Shown here: positions 26,591 to 38,760 of the stretch, in pieces
How the letters are laid out: each line of letters starts with the position of its first letter
Position numbering within the stretch: the stretch's first letter is position 1
From: Antitrichia curtipendula
Taxonomy: Eukaryota > Streptophyta > Bryopsida > Hypnales > Leucodontaceae
DNA: 64,000 bases
Reading direction: 5' to 3'
NCBI GenBank assembly: GCA_951230915.1
Contig: OX579636.1
Span: 46,503,912-46,567,911 of the forward strand
The notes under the pieces: generated by a model
Told to the model about the DNA's origin: nothing
The model's database searches: none
The model's input: the letters and a program-made list of their open reading frames with translations, nothing else
Program-made: the position numbers and the translations under genes

Positions 26591-27610
26591 AACAATTTAA
26601 GTACGAAGTCCGAATTTTCATGGGTGCGTATGTTTTTTGCATCTTTGTGTCATGCATTACAACTGCACTGATATGACATCATTCTCATATAAGGGGATAT
26701 TGTACTAATACGACATGATAGATAGGCATGTTGAATACGTGATAATTTTGCACTCTTTATAGTTGTCAATGTCATGTTTTAATCGTGCTTTGATTCAATT
26801 CATTTTTTGTGCAACATCATTTTTTATCTGACATCTTGTAAATTTAGACAATTTTTTTAATTTATTTTTCCAAATTTGAATTTTTTTTAAAGCCCTAATC
26901 GGGAAACACATTAGAGCCCACTTCTATCTACCCAAGGTCCACTTCCCTCTACAAGGACCCTGCATGCCACATTTGAACACCCACTTAAGGCTCAAGCTCC
27001 CAACCACTAAACCATGAGCTTGCTTGTGCACATGAGGAAAAATAATTTGTAGTTAATAAATTAATGATCAAATCTTCTTCAAAAATAAGGTATTTTTAAT
27101 TTTTTTGAAATTTTTTATACACATATAAAAAAGAAAATTTATGGAAAAAAATTTGAATTTTTTTATTTTTACGTCACTCAAATTCATCAAAGTCTGTAGG
27201 GATAAAAAAAGACAGTCTGTTGGCTGCGTGTCTCTGGTTTTTTTCCCCTTTAGACTTTGAATAATTTTAGCAACTTGAAACCTTCTTTTTTTTCAATTTT
27301 TTTACAATGGTTCACATTTTCTTTTTCTTATACATGTAAAAAATTTGAAATTTTTAGTGAGCTAAATAAAATTTGAATTTTTTTCAGTGGTTGACGCAAG
27401 TTTTTTTCTATATATATAAAATTTTAAATTAAAAAAAAATACTTCTTTTTTCAAAGAAATTTTGAAGGAATTTGTATGATTATCACATAGATGTCATACG
27501 ATGACCACAAATTAGTACTAACATTGTGAAAGATAAAAAAAATGCAATGTCAGTGTAATAACTATGCACGGACATGATGTTGTGTGATGGAGGCACTGAC
27601 TTTATATGTC
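26591..27610. other. AT-rich intergenic, no gene seen
   Basis: Homopolymer-rich A/T sequence with a short patch of mixed composition near 26,900-27,010. No exon, RNA gene or repeat end recognised. Confidence 0.4.
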
Positions 27611-28549
27611 TTAATCCCTAAAGGACAATTGTCCATTTGGGGGACAAATGGGATTTTGGGCAAGTACCTATGGGCTGAATTTTTGTCGTAATTTTTTGAA
27701 ACTCTTTTTGAAGATAGAAAAATTGATAAGCTTTGTGGAAATATAATTTTTTTCACAACCAGTGCCCAGAAACAATAATTATGACCAAATAAGCTCAAAA
27801 CAAGGGACAAGGGGTAGCCTGGAAAGCAAAACAAAAATTTGCAAAAATTTGAATTTTTTTTTTAATATTTTTTTTCATACAATATATATTTTTCTTTCTG
27901 GAAAGCTTTGATTCATTTCATTTGGATTTGTTATGAGAAAGTTATGGACATTCTTGTCTTTCGGGCAGTTAGAGCATCTTCTTGAAAAAAATAACTTCTA
28001 GGATTCATTTCTGAATACAATTTTTCAAATTTTTCAAATTTTTCTTTTTTTCATGGTTTAGTTTACTTGCTAAAACAATCTCACCATTGGAATTAGTGCA
28101 TTTTAATTCCATCTAAAATATATGAATATTTAGATTTTCCTTCTATCTTGTACCTACTTCTACTTAACAATTTTTTAAGAATGATAATTAAGTTTTTTTG
28201 AACTTTTTTTTTTCCTTCCTAGACTCTCAACTCAATCCTCTACTATAAAGATTTAAAGCTCAAAATGCTATAGTGCAAAAATTTTAAGTTAAAAATGTTT
28301 GAAGTCAAAAAATCTAGTCTTGCAATATGTTGAAAAACTTGTTTTTTTCACTTTACATGCAAATATCTTGCAATCTAAAAGGTCAAAAATTCTAAAAATA
28401 AGTCCATGCATTCTTATACTAGTTGGGTGTAATATCCTATGATTATATGTGAAAAAAAACATTTTTCAAATTTTTTTACTCATTGCTATAGAAATGGCAG
28501 TTTTGAGTGTTTTTTGGCAGAAAAAAGGCCTTGGACCTTTTGGGGTTAA
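27611..28549 (+). mobile_element. Complete TTAA-flanked (piggyBac-like) non-autonomous element
   Basis: TTAA occurs at both borders (27,611-27,614 and 28,546-28,549). The ends are inverted relative to each other: TCCCTAAAGGAC on the left and CCCCAAAAGGTCC on the right (inverted). A subterminal hairpin, TTGTCCatttgggGGACAA, sits next to the left end. At about 930 bp it encodes nothing and aligns over its length with 38,761-39,702. It lies 24 bp beyond the stop codon of the Myb-like gene on the opposite strand. Confidence 0.75.
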
Positions 28550-28572
28550 ATAAGCACTAATGCTACACAAAG

Positions 28573-29685
28573 TCAGTCGCCCATCGATGGTTGATCTTGT
28601 TTAGCTTGGATTAGTGCTGCAATTTCGTTGGCTTCCCAATTCAGACCTCTGTCCTTCTTTGATTTCTTTGCAGGGCTGCTATCAGTTTGTTGTGGAGATG
28701 CGTTGTTTTTATGCATGACTGCGTAAGTTCTTGTTTGTTGGAATAGGGCGCATAATCTCACTAATTCTGCTTGCAGACAGAATACAAGTCTGGCAGTCAA
28801 GGTCCTCATTTCGGTAGTTACAACTTTTTAATCAGAACGAGTGACTACTGTTGCTGCGACACTTGTTTTGTACAGTTCGTGAGCTTTTGGAATTGGAATG
28901 ACAGAAAGAATGGCAAGCAGTGAGGATACGTACCATCTACAAAGAAATGAGATGTCGGTGCTGTAGGATGATGTGTTTGTGGCCAAACAACCCTGTACAT
29001 ACGAGGGACATAATTGACATGAGTTCCTATCAATTAATCCGTTCAATGTGCACTTGTGCAACAAAATTCACAACAAACATATGCCATATTTAACTACTTT
29101 TGGACTTTTAAGGGAATTTTGGACTTTGTCGATCGTGAGATCCCCCGATGTCATAGATATCTAAAATCTAAACCTGTTGTACATTTTTCAAACCACCTAG
29201 TCCAAAATCTATATTATTTCTAGATTCATAAAATCTATAGAAGTCAAAATCTACAATTGTCGTAGATGTCCCTTTACCAATTTTGGACTTTGCAAAGGCC
29301 AAAAGTAATTAAATATGGTATACATGGTTCAATACTTACCTTCACGAGGCTGCAGTGGCGTGTCAAGACCTTGAGGACCACCATTTCTGAAAGGCTGCAT
29401 CTTGGACTTTTTCTTGTCACGACAAAAGAGAGTGGTTGTTAGCGATTAGCTTCATAGTCATACACTATACAATGGACCTGGGTACCATGTAAGCCATGCA
29501 AAAAATATTCATGAGTCTTGTGAGCATGATTTCTGTTGATGTATAATAGTTACCTCCTCCTCGCTCAATGAAACAATTTGCACCTCTCTCAGCACTTTGA
29601 ATGCTCTCTTTTCATCAATTGAATGTCTTGCACATTGATGGACGTCGTGGTCACCAGCTCTCTTAAGGTGCCTTCTACTTGACAT
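28573..29685 (-). CDS. Small four-exon gene with partial Myb/SANT-like (trihelix-like) motif
   Basis: I do not recognise this gene, but four exons join without a stop: 29685-29554, 29412-29340, 29026-28934 and 28766-28573 (132, 73, 93 and 194 bp), giving 163 residues. Donors are GTAACT, GTAAGT and GTACGT; acceptors end in AG, and all phases match. The start ATG reads MSSRRHLKRAGDHD. A basic patch, KKSKKDRG, precedes LNWEANEIAALIQAKQD near the C-terminus, which looks like helix 1 of a Myb/SANT-like or trihelix DNA-binding domain. The protein stops right there, so the domain would be incomplete. The stop lies 24 bp before a TTAA element, suggesting the original 3' end was lost. Intron 2 carries a MITE. 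It could be a truncated regulator or a transposon-derived Myb-like protein; expression is unknown. Confidence 0.45.
29084..29318. mobile_element. MITE in intron 2 of the Myb-like gene
   Basis: Termini are inverted copies: CCATATTTAACTACTTTTGG on the left and, inverted on the right, CCATATTTAATTACTTTTGG. The element is 235 bp, has no coding capacity and lies wholly between exons 2 and 3. Confidence 0.65.
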
Positions 29686-30415
29686 TTTGGAAGTGGTGGC
29701 TCCTCAATTTGAGAGTGACGCTAAAATTGGCCCCACTAGTAGTATTTTCACATAATGGCCTCCTAGATAGCCCATTAACAATAATCAATGCTTAAAATGT
29801 GAAATCTACGTTTTCAAAAGTTCTCTCTATTCCTTGAATGCAACCATAATACCCTACACATAAAATAATTCAAGATGTGCCACCCAAGTAACCAACGTAC
29901 TTTGCTTGTGTCACCTCTGCAGACACCTAGGATCAACATTTCTCTAAAAGCGAAGGTGCAAATGATTGATAAGTTATTGTCCTTCCGAGGAACTCAATTT
30001 TGACCCTTAACGTCAGGTTTGCACACACCTTTAGTGTTGACTGTAGGTGCACTTGCCTTAACTAACCTCAAATGTTAGGCCATAATTCTTTTCATAACAT
30101 TCAATAGCAATCAGTTGCGCTACCTTTCCTCCGACGGAATGATTTAGAATATTCCACACCCAACATTAACTAAATAACAAGAGTCAATATTTGTCAAACT
30201 AAGAATTGAAGTAAATCTGTTGGGTCCCAACTGTAGTGTACTTTGAAGTAAGTTAAAATACATTAGAAATATATTGACAATCAACATTCTTTATTCATTG
30301 AAAACAATGAATTGGGCAAATAGCATGCATTGATACAAAAATCAATAATAATTTGTATTTTTGAATGTGAAGTGAATATATAGATTTGAGGTGGTAGGAG
30401 GTAACACAATCCATG
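29686..30415. other. Upstream of the Myb-like gene, no gene seen
   Basis: Moderately AT-rich sequence that would contain the promoter of the minus-strand gene. I see no clear TATA box or other defined element. Confidence 0.35.
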
Positions 30416-30915
30416 TGGGATATATAAATTAAAATGAGTAAAAGCTCAACCACTCATATTAATTAAATCAAAAGCAAGAATTGTGTTTGAAGTAAAATTT
30501 CAAACCTCATTTAGGTACAATAAGATAACTTTCTTCAAAAAGCTTTGAGCAAAATAAAGTTAGTAAATAAAGTAAAGTTTCATCTCCAATAATCTGTTTG
30601 AATCTTTGAGATTTCAATCCTCAAAAAAAGAATTATGGACAAATTTTAGAAAGGAGTTGGAAGGGATTTTTTTTTTTTAACATTTTCAATCCTCCTCCTT
30701 GAAATTCATCCATAACTTTTTATTGTAGGCTTGAAATCTCAAATGGATTTTAGAGATGAAATTTAGCTTGGTTCAACAACTTTTTTTAGTTCAAAGTTTT
30801 GTGTGAAAAGTTATTCTACTATGCCTAAATGAGGTAAGAATTTAGAAATTCTACTCTAAACATTATTTTTTGTTTTGACAGTGAGCGGTCAAGCTCTCAT
30901 CTTCAAATTATCCCA
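30416..30915. mobile_element. Foldback element, copy 2
   Basis: Inverted arms start TGGGATATATAAATT and end AAATTATCCCA, meeting near 30,660. Both arms align with those of copies 1 and 3, for example CATCCATAACTTTTTATTG and TTATTCTACTATGCCTAAAT. It lies in the opposite orientation to copy 1, judged by the flanking shared sequence. Confidence 0.7.
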
Positions 30916-31179
30916 TACCCTTTTGAGGACTCATGATGGACAATTGGAATTCAATATAAAAATGACCTCTCTACCTCCCACTCCAACAAATGTCAATGAT
31001 ACAATCCATTCATTTTACCATCTATATGTATTTTTGGTAGCAAATTATAAAGTTGCATTGGTGTACTACTCATTGGATTCTTTGGAGTTTTGTCAAACCA
31101 TTTTTTTCTACAATAGTTTGTTGAATTGTATGTCAGTCCTAGAATTAGGAATAAATAATGAAGCATACTACTACCATTA

Positions 31180-31692
31180 AGGTAAACCAGCCTATAACAG
31201 GCCAACTGTCTAATGCAGACATCTACATAACCCCCCCATTACAATCCATTTCAGATTTTTGCTTCTACAATTTAATTAGGTTGGTTAGTGGCCCACATTA
31301 GTGCATTAGGTGATTGTGATAGAATTAGTAATGACTATCATAGGACACTTACGCATTGTGAGTGTAAACTCATCATAAAGAATTGTTTTTTTATTCCTTT
31401 GTGTGATGGCCACATTAAAAATTCTTGTGGTTGTGTTAGGAAATCTAAAGACTGCATTAGGTGGTAAGATGACCATCATGAAGACATATTTTATTGATTT
31501 CAGATAGTCTACAGACTGTTTTGGAAAAATACTTAAAAAATTCATAACAAATTCCTACTTTGTCCAAAAACTAAAATTTTAACTGCTTCTTTCATTTCTC
31601 AAAGTTGTCTCTGCTAGAAAAAAATCTGATTTTATTTTGCTAATGGCAACATATCAAATCAGTCAATCTGCCTGTCATAGGCTGGTTTACCT
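31180..31692. mobile_element. TA-flanked (Tc1/mariner-type) MITE
   Basis: Terminal inverted repeats of about 23 bp: AGGTAAACCAGCCTATAACA on the left, and on the right TCATAGGCTGGTTTACCT, with one mismatch. Both ends are flanked by TA (31,178-31,179 and 31,693-31,694). At 513 bp, it contains ORFs of at most about 100 codons without recognisable domains. A TA duplication is the signature of the Tc1/mariner superfamily; the assignment rests on that alone. Confidence 0.6.
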
Positions 31693-32625
31693 TATATAAG
31701 TATAGAAATGTACTGCCACCATCCCGGTTCCAAAGCTTAAATTAATGGTGTGAGGATGAATCTTGTGGATGAGGACTCCAAAGAGGAAAAGGCAGCCTCA
31801 CGGCACTGAACGCTACTGATGCACCAGTCGTTGTCCACGTAATAATACCTTCCCCCAGTCACCCACGCTGGCCAGCAGAGATTACCAGCCCTGCGAAACT
31901 GACGAATTAAGTAAAGTTAACTGGAGAGTACCCATGTGATCAACTGATGCAAATTGATCGGGAGTAATCAGGAAGGAAGGCAGTGATCGAGTCATCGAGT
32001 CAGTGAGTGGGTAAGGAAAAGGACGTAAGGCATGGGAATTGGCTAGGGACTCGACAGGAGTGACGACAGCCGTGACATCGATCTTCAGATAGTGTGATCG
32101 GGAACTTACACAGGGAACTTGACACCCCCCCAAACATAATACCGGGGGGGGGTTGGGTACGTAACGCCCTCCCGTTCTCCCTGTGTTAACCAGCGTAAGA
32201 CAGTACGTGGATGATCGATCTAGGTAGCATCATTTAATTTCTGACCTCGGTTGCAATGAATGGAAGGGATTGAAAGAGATGTTAGACTACTGAGGAAACC
32301 GACTAGGCGATGTCACTCGATACGTCGATCACTGGCAATAATGCAGACAGAGTCATACGTACTGCCAGGGGATTGCATGCAAATAAAATGATAAAATTGT
32401 GACTGGCAGGTTTGCAGATAAGACACAGACAGACTAGTACGTACTACGCGCGCGCGGGCCATGCTCGGGACGGAGGCCGAGCTGCGGTGGGGACTGACTG
32501 TGAGCAGGCCGGGTCCATTCACGCAGACAGCAGGGAAGCTAAGGTAGAACGGATTGCAGCTAGAATTGGCAAGTGAAGGTGGACCCGCCCGCGGGCCGGG
32601 TGGGCAGAGCGAGCACAGGGTAAAA
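31693..32625. other. Upstream region of the catalase gene
   Basis: Composition rises sharply in GC towards the gene, with several ACGT-containing motifs (for example TACGTAC near 32,345 and 32,435) and a CGCGCGCGGGCC stretch near 32,450. ACGT cores can bind plant bZIP factors, but I cannot assign function. ORFs on both strands here overlap and look like by-products of GC-richness. Confidence 0.4.
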
Positions 32626-32633
32626 CTATATAG
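32626..32633 (+). promoter_or_regulatory. TATA box of the catalase gene
   Basis: CTATATAG lies 97 bp upstream of the catalase ATG, the only good TATA-like motif in the GC-rich proximal region. Transcription would be expected to start near 32,655-32,665, which matters because an in-frame upstream ATG sits at 32,652. Confidence 0.5.
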
Positions 32634-32729
32634 ACTGGGCTTGTGCCGGCCATGAATGAGAAGGCACTGCAAGGACCACGCACGACACACACGCTAGGCT
32701 CGCATTTCTTTCCCTCCCACGCTTCCACC

Positions 32730-35700
32730 ATGGATCCCTACAGGGTGAGCTCCCGAACTGGTGGTCTCCACCTTCGTCTTCTCGCTGCGTTTCCTTGCTT
32801 CCCACCTTCGTTGTGTGTTGCATGCATTGCTTGAACTTACACTCTGATCTCTTGCATTCGGGTGTCTACCTGAGTGATTATTCTCTGACGCATAGTAGTG
32901 GCAGAAATAATTAGCATTGCGATGTCGGAGCCTGCACGCACACATTGCTACCTAAGTCTCGCAATGAGCTGACTGACGTCCGATCGGATCAATGTAGAGG
33001 ACCCCAAATGTATAATCTGCAGAGTTGCTGGTGGAGCATGAGCAACATGGGTCAATGTCTGTATTGTTTTGTTTCAGCTTAATTGCATAATTTCGGATTT
33101 CCTTATTCACGAACGAGCGGGATTTTTAGACCCCGCTCTTGTCCATGTCATATTGATTAGGTGCAGCAACTTCTACATTCTGAATGTTGAATTGACCAGG
33201 ATGATCATTTTCTGCAGTACCGTCCGTCGAGTGCGTTCAACACGCCCTACATGACCAACAATCAAGGCGGGCCGGTTTACAACAACTCATCGTCTATGAC
33301 CATTGGCAGCCGAGGTACGCCATGGCCCGCCCAGTTGATAACCGTTTATGACTTCCAATTTGACTAATTAACATTGATGTTCGTTCAGCACAGGGGGGCT
33401 CATATTGTGTTCCCAGTGTCAAAATTCCCGGTGAGTTGCACTTTCCCCGGTGTTCCCAATGTATGACACACCAGGGAAAGTGGAACTCACCGGGAATTTT
33501 GACACCGGGAACGCATTATGAGACCCCTGTGCAAGAACTCAGTGATGAATGTCTTCTGAACAAACCATGGTAGTCGTCTGAGCTCAAATACAGTTTCAGT
33601 CGATCGATGATGTGAAGATTGAGTCAGACATATTAATTAGCTAACTTTCGGCATGCTGCAAGCAGCAAGCTTGGTCGAAAGAAAATCAAAATCATTAATA
33701 GTATATTATATGTTCAATGTTGACCATGAATATTGCAAGGAACACTTGAACTAATTCCATGATGCAGGGCCAGCTGTTTGGCTTGTTGCCACTCCCAAGC
33801 TCTAATCCACTTGTAAATCGGCGCACATTTTACCAGAAGTATCGCTAGATGGTTGCATGTATATGCTTGCAAAGTTTTCAAAGGATATTGTGGTCTCTGA
33901 TCCCTCTTCTGAATTGATGATGCAGGACCTGTGCTCCTGGAAGACTACCACTTGGTGGAGAAGATCGCCAACTTCCACAGAGAGCGTATTCCGGAGCGCA
34001 TCGTGCACGCTCGCGGAGCAGGAGCCAAAGGCTACTTCGAGGTCACCCATGACATCACCCACCTCACATGCGCCGACTTTCTTCGGGGCGTCGGTGTCCA
34101 GGTACAGGGTCAATATTCTGGAGGCCAGGCAAATAGTTTATAAATAATTGTGCTTCGGTCCCAAACATCGATGGTGTGAATATTAAACATACAGTTCCTT
34201 CACATTTGTTTACCTTTACATGCTAGAACCGACTGTAAAACTCCAGGTTGAAGCCCCCTGTTTGATCTCCACGTGGGTGAGGTGCTTGCAGACGCCTCTC
34301 ATAGCGCGGTTCTCCACCGTCATTCACGAGAAGGGCAGCCCCGAGACGTTGCCAGACCCTCGAGGATTTGCCGTTAAGTTCTACACCCGCGAAGGTAACT
34401 TTGATATGGTGGGCAACAACATGCCCGTTTTCTTCGTGCGCGACGCCATGCAGGTACAGTACAGCTCTGCAAACAGTAGACATATTTAAGAAAAAATAAA
34501 AATATCTGGTCTGATCTGCATGAGATTAGTTGTTTAGTATATATATTTGCCGCTCGTCTCGGCCGGTCTGCTTGGGAGGAATTAGAATTTCATTTAGACC
34601 GAATTATAACACATTATCTCCTCTGATTAATGGTTTTCGGTGCATGCGACGGATTGGAGCATGCAGTTTCCGGATGTGATTCACGCCATGAAACCAAACC
34701 CCAAGTCCAATGTGCAAGAATGGTGGCGCATCATGGACTACTTGTCGTACATCCCCGAGAGCACCCACATGTTCTTCTGGTGGTTGGACGACTGGGGAGT
34801 CCCTACAGATTACCGCCATATGGACGGATACGCCGTGCATACCTTCAAGGTATTAATTTAAACAATTACCGTGCTAGCTTCTTGCCAGATTTAAGTTATT
34901 TATTTATTCATCCCTGGGGTGCAAATCTTTAATCCGACCGATGTCTCTGTACTCTCGGGCATGTCCCATGGTTTTATTTCCAGTCATTTTGTGAATGACT
35001 AAATGCACATATTAATCCATGTCCATGTGCTTCATGCTACCGACCACGCCAGTTGATCAACAAGGCGGGCAAGGAGACGCTCATCAAATGGCACTGGAGG
35101 CCGACATGCGGATTGAAGTTCCTCCTGGAGGAGGAGGCTGCCAAAGTGGTGGCCCAGAATCACAGTCATGCCACTAAGGATCTGTACGACTCCATAGCTT
35201 CCGGCAGCTTTCCGGAATGGAGGTTGTATATCCAGACCATGAACCCGAATGATGAAGACAAATACGACTTCGATCCCATGGACACCACCAAGATCTGGCC
35301 AGAGGAGTTGTTCCCGTTGCAGGTACTAATTATTTGATCACTGCCGGGTGAAAGATGTATAAAACGTCAATTTCGTTAAAATGGCATATGAAATCCGCCA
35401 CTTTGTCTGAACATCTAGGACAGATATAGATGTAAACCCGCCGAAGTTCCGGAATGCCGCCATTTTAATGAAATTCACGATATATCCATTTATTACTCCG
35501 TGTGTAAAACTATGTCCAGAGATGAAGCAATTGATACATGATTTGATATTTATATTTATCAAGCAGAGAAAGTGTTCTAGGCAGAATCTGAGTCGCCGAG
35601 CGTGCCAAATAACAGACATTGAGTGTCGTCATGGAATGCAGCCTGTGGGACGAATGGTGTTGAACAAGAATTTGGACAACTTCTTCAACGAGAACGAGCA

Positions 35701-37664
35701 ACTTGCGTTCTCTCCTGGAATTGTGCCTCCCGGAATCTACTACAGCAATGACAAGATGCTGCAGTGCCGTATTTTCGCATACGGTGATACCCAACGCCAT
35801 CGCCTCGGTCCCAACTACCTGCTGTTGCCAGCAAACGCTCCCAAGTGCGCGCATCACAACAACCATCACGAAGGCGCTATGAATTTCACTCACCGTGACG
35901 AAGAGGTGATCTGCGTGCATTCTTGTAATTCAGTTCAAGGCTCCGGGCCTCACTGTCGATGTACTCCAGCACGACTAATTTCGATCTTCGTCATCATCTG
36001 GGACATCTCCAATAACGAAATTACTAACTGATCGTCTACGCCTACTGGCAGGTCAACTACTGGCCATCACGCTTCGACTCCCTTCGTCTGGCAGAGCGCT
36101 TCCCGATCTCCAAGGCACACGTCAGTGGCATCCGAGAAAAGGTGATTCATTTGCTACTTTTTCATTTTCCAGATCCCACATCCATCTCGCTCGTTCCTGG
36201 CGACCATAGCCTATTCAAGCCCTTCACCGTTTCGTCCATTACCATCTTTAGCTCCATCGTCAACGTCTCTGAAATTCAGTATGCCGGTCTAGCCTAGGGA
36301 TCTTGGAATGACCCTCAGAGTCTCAGATTGATCTCCAGATTGAGTAATCAGTTGATCATATCCAACATTCATTCCAACCGCCGTTGACTTCCGTAGCACT
36401 ACAGTTTGACACTTCGTGCATATAGAACCTATGGAACCCTAAACCCTTTGCCAAAGCATACATTTCCCATCTCAGACCTGGACTGCGAGAAATCGAACTT
36501 GAGCTTTTCATTCTTCATGGTGATCGAACCGATGAAGGTCACCGGGGCCTGCGCACTCGGCTGGTTACTAGCTGTGAACCTGAAGTCAAGAATTAATTTG
36601 TCTTGCTTGGATTCTTCTAAATGAAGAGTCGCCGGCACTATAGTGAACAGCCGGGGCGCAGTCCTTGTCGACCTACATTTGTTCATCAAAACATTCAGGC
36701 CACAGCGAAATGAGACGTAACACCAGGTAAGTCAGGTAAGTCTCGACGCTCCAGTTTTTCCTGACAGGGAGATGTGTACAGTCATCTCAATCCTTTCTTT
36801 ATGAATGGCAATGCCCTGCATACCTAATAGGGATTCAAGAACCCACAATAGGTTTGTGATGTTTAATTGATTGAAACGTGATAATCGGTGTGTGTACAGA
36901 CTGTGATTCCAAAGGAGAACAACTTCATCCAGCCCGGCGAACGATACCGCTCTTGGGACCATGACAGGTAAGCCACGCCATTCACCATGTGACCATATGG
37001 ACCGAACTGAGGTAGCTTGTTTGGCCGGGCACATTCTGTCTAGCTTGTCTTTTGCGCTTGTCATGACCGGAATTCAATGCCTGCGTCATTCTTCCATCGA
37101 CTCGCTCAAGTTCAATTTTGTGCGATGAATTGCAAATGCTGCAACAGGCAGGAGAGATTCATCGGCAGGATGGTCAAGGCGCTGGGTGATCCACGGCTAA
37201 CGCACGAAATCCGCAGCATTTGGCTCTCCTACATGTCCCAGGTATATACAGTACCTCATCAAGTGCTGTCGTTCAGAAAGTCCATTCTGTAATGATTGCC
37301 CAAGAATAGGTTCAACCTAAATTTAATTTGCCGAATCATGTATCCTCTTCAATTTAATGTAACTATTCGTTTCAAATGATATAGTCCACCAGATTGCTCA
37401 TCTCTGAAGGATATTTATATCAATGACTGAAGCAACTACCATCTCACAGATGATCATGTCTTTCAAATTTGACTACCGTAAACGACTATCAGCGTCAGCA
37501 TCCATTTTTAGAATAATTTTATGCCGACCCGGGCACGTCTTACACCTTGGATTTAAAGTCTTACACCTTGAATTTCTGCCTTTCTTTTCTGCTGCCACTT
37601 GCAGTGTGACAAGGCACTGGGACAGAAGCTGGCATCGCGCCTCAGCACAAGAGCCAACATTTAG
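32730..37664 (+). CDS. Catalase, plant type, 11 exons
   Basis: Haem enzyme that splits hydrogen peroxide into water and oxygen in peroxisomes. Exons: 32730-32744, 33218-33314, 33926-34101, 34292-34453, 34667-34849, 35053-35322, 35642-35905, 36052-36141, 36900-36967, 37148-37241, 37605-37664. All introns are GT-AG, and the joined frame is 492 codons plus TAG, the usual plant length. Key residues fall at standard plant positions: His65 in ERIVHARGA, Asn138 in VGNNMPVFF, Arg344 and Tyr348 in [14 protein letters not shown]. The C-terminus keeps the internal QKLASRL peroxisomal-targeting stretch and ends TRANI. It starts MDPYR, as plant catalases do. Unusual points: residues 200-210 read FFWWLDDWG, where family members usually have a shorter aromatic run ending FDD, and Pro117 replaces the usual Arg in LRDPRGF. 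Introns 2 and 6 carry MITEs. I read it as functional. Confidence 0.96.
33388..33532. mobile_element. MITE in catalase intron 2
   Basis: A near-perfect hairpin: arms of about 59 bp (33,388-33,446 and 33,474-33,532) start GCACAGGGG on each strand and share TGTCAAAATTCCCGGTGAGT, with few mismatches. The loop is about 27 bp. The low divergence between arms points to recent insertion. It does not touch splice sites. Confidence 0.75.
35369..35475. mobile_element. Small MITE in catalase intron 6
   Basis: The ends are inverted copies: AATTTCGTTAAAATGGC on the left and, inverted on the right, AATTTCATTAAAATGGC. It is 107 bp long. The same ends bound a 237-bp element at 40,983-41,219, so this is a family with size variants. 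Confidence 0.65.
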
Positions 37665-38760
37665 CCACGTACGCACCGACTGACGGGCATCACTGCACTG
37701 CATAAGTATCATATATACGATGGTAGTCTGCTGTGCAGTTGGTTGAATGAGGATGATCGAGATCTAAATTCAAGGCAGGCTAGGCGTATGTACGAGTGAA
37801 GCACTTCCACAATGTTCAGCTCAGCGCATTTTGGTGAGCTAGCACGGGCAGTGTTTTGCAAGGAGAATATGAGCGATCAGTACCGGTAAATTATATACTA
37901 TGTAGATATCCACACTTTTTATCTACCGAATTCAAAATTCAAGTTTGCGTTACGTACTTCGAGGTAGATGGCCCTTGATTTGATGTACTAGCTAGCTAGC
38001 TAGCACGTCATGGTTGATGTACTGTATCTTGAGTACACCAGTACGTAGGGACGTCTCTCTGCTGTCAGTGAATAATACACCTGGCTGGTGCAAGTATGCC
38101 GCAGCATGTACGTGACTCACTTTGGAACCTTTCGGTAACTTACATTGAGTCTGTTTCATTTCATCCTGAAAGCTGGCCCAGACACAACTCGCATGATTCA
38201 GTTCATAAGATATGCATATTGGGCGATTTTCACCGATCATGGAACTCAATCTGACAATAGTCTTTTAACGATCATAAGATGAACTTCGTCTGACTGATTC
38301 TGACAACAATACAGTATTCTTAGTAACTTTCATAAAAGGGTTCATTTGGTTCTACTATACTTGTATTGGTAGTGACTAGCTAAATATTTTTAAAACTGCA
38401 TATATTGATTGAATGAGATAGACAAATTTATTGTAGATTTGTAGGCCCCAAGTACTATATTTAGAAATATGGAATGAACCACTCAGAGAAAATACAAATG
38501 AAACTCTAACTATGTGCTTCTCATGATATGAAATACATAGTAACATCAATTTCCTATTCCATTACTTTGGCGCGGTTCAATTTACAACCAAAACTCTACA
38601 CATGTCCTAGTTTATGATCTGAAAGTAGACCTTTGTGAAGATAAATGACATAATTTCTGGCTTGTGGAATATCGCCAATTTAACAAAATTGACATTGTAG
38701 GTATAGAGACCTTGGGGAGGTTACTTTCCTATATATCACTAGCAATATCAACATATTTCA
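37665..38760. other. 3' flank of catalase and intergenic, no gene seen
   Basis: It contains the catalase 3' UTR, whose end I cannot place, and a short (GCTA)n tract at 37,988-38,004. No convincing ORF or RNA gene. Confidence 0.4.

Noticed and set aside
32313..32945. ORFs of 65-125 codons on the minus strand upstream of catalase
   Set aside because: They overlap one another in several frames within a GC-rich promoter, with no domain, splice pattern or repeat of sense.
35468..36031. 187-codon ORF as a separate gene
   Set aside because: It is catalase exon 7 read through its two flanking introns; the exon borders are clear.
36429..36689. 86-codon minus-strand ORF
   Set aside because: It lies in catalase intron 8, has no recognised motif, and nothing indicates an independent gene.
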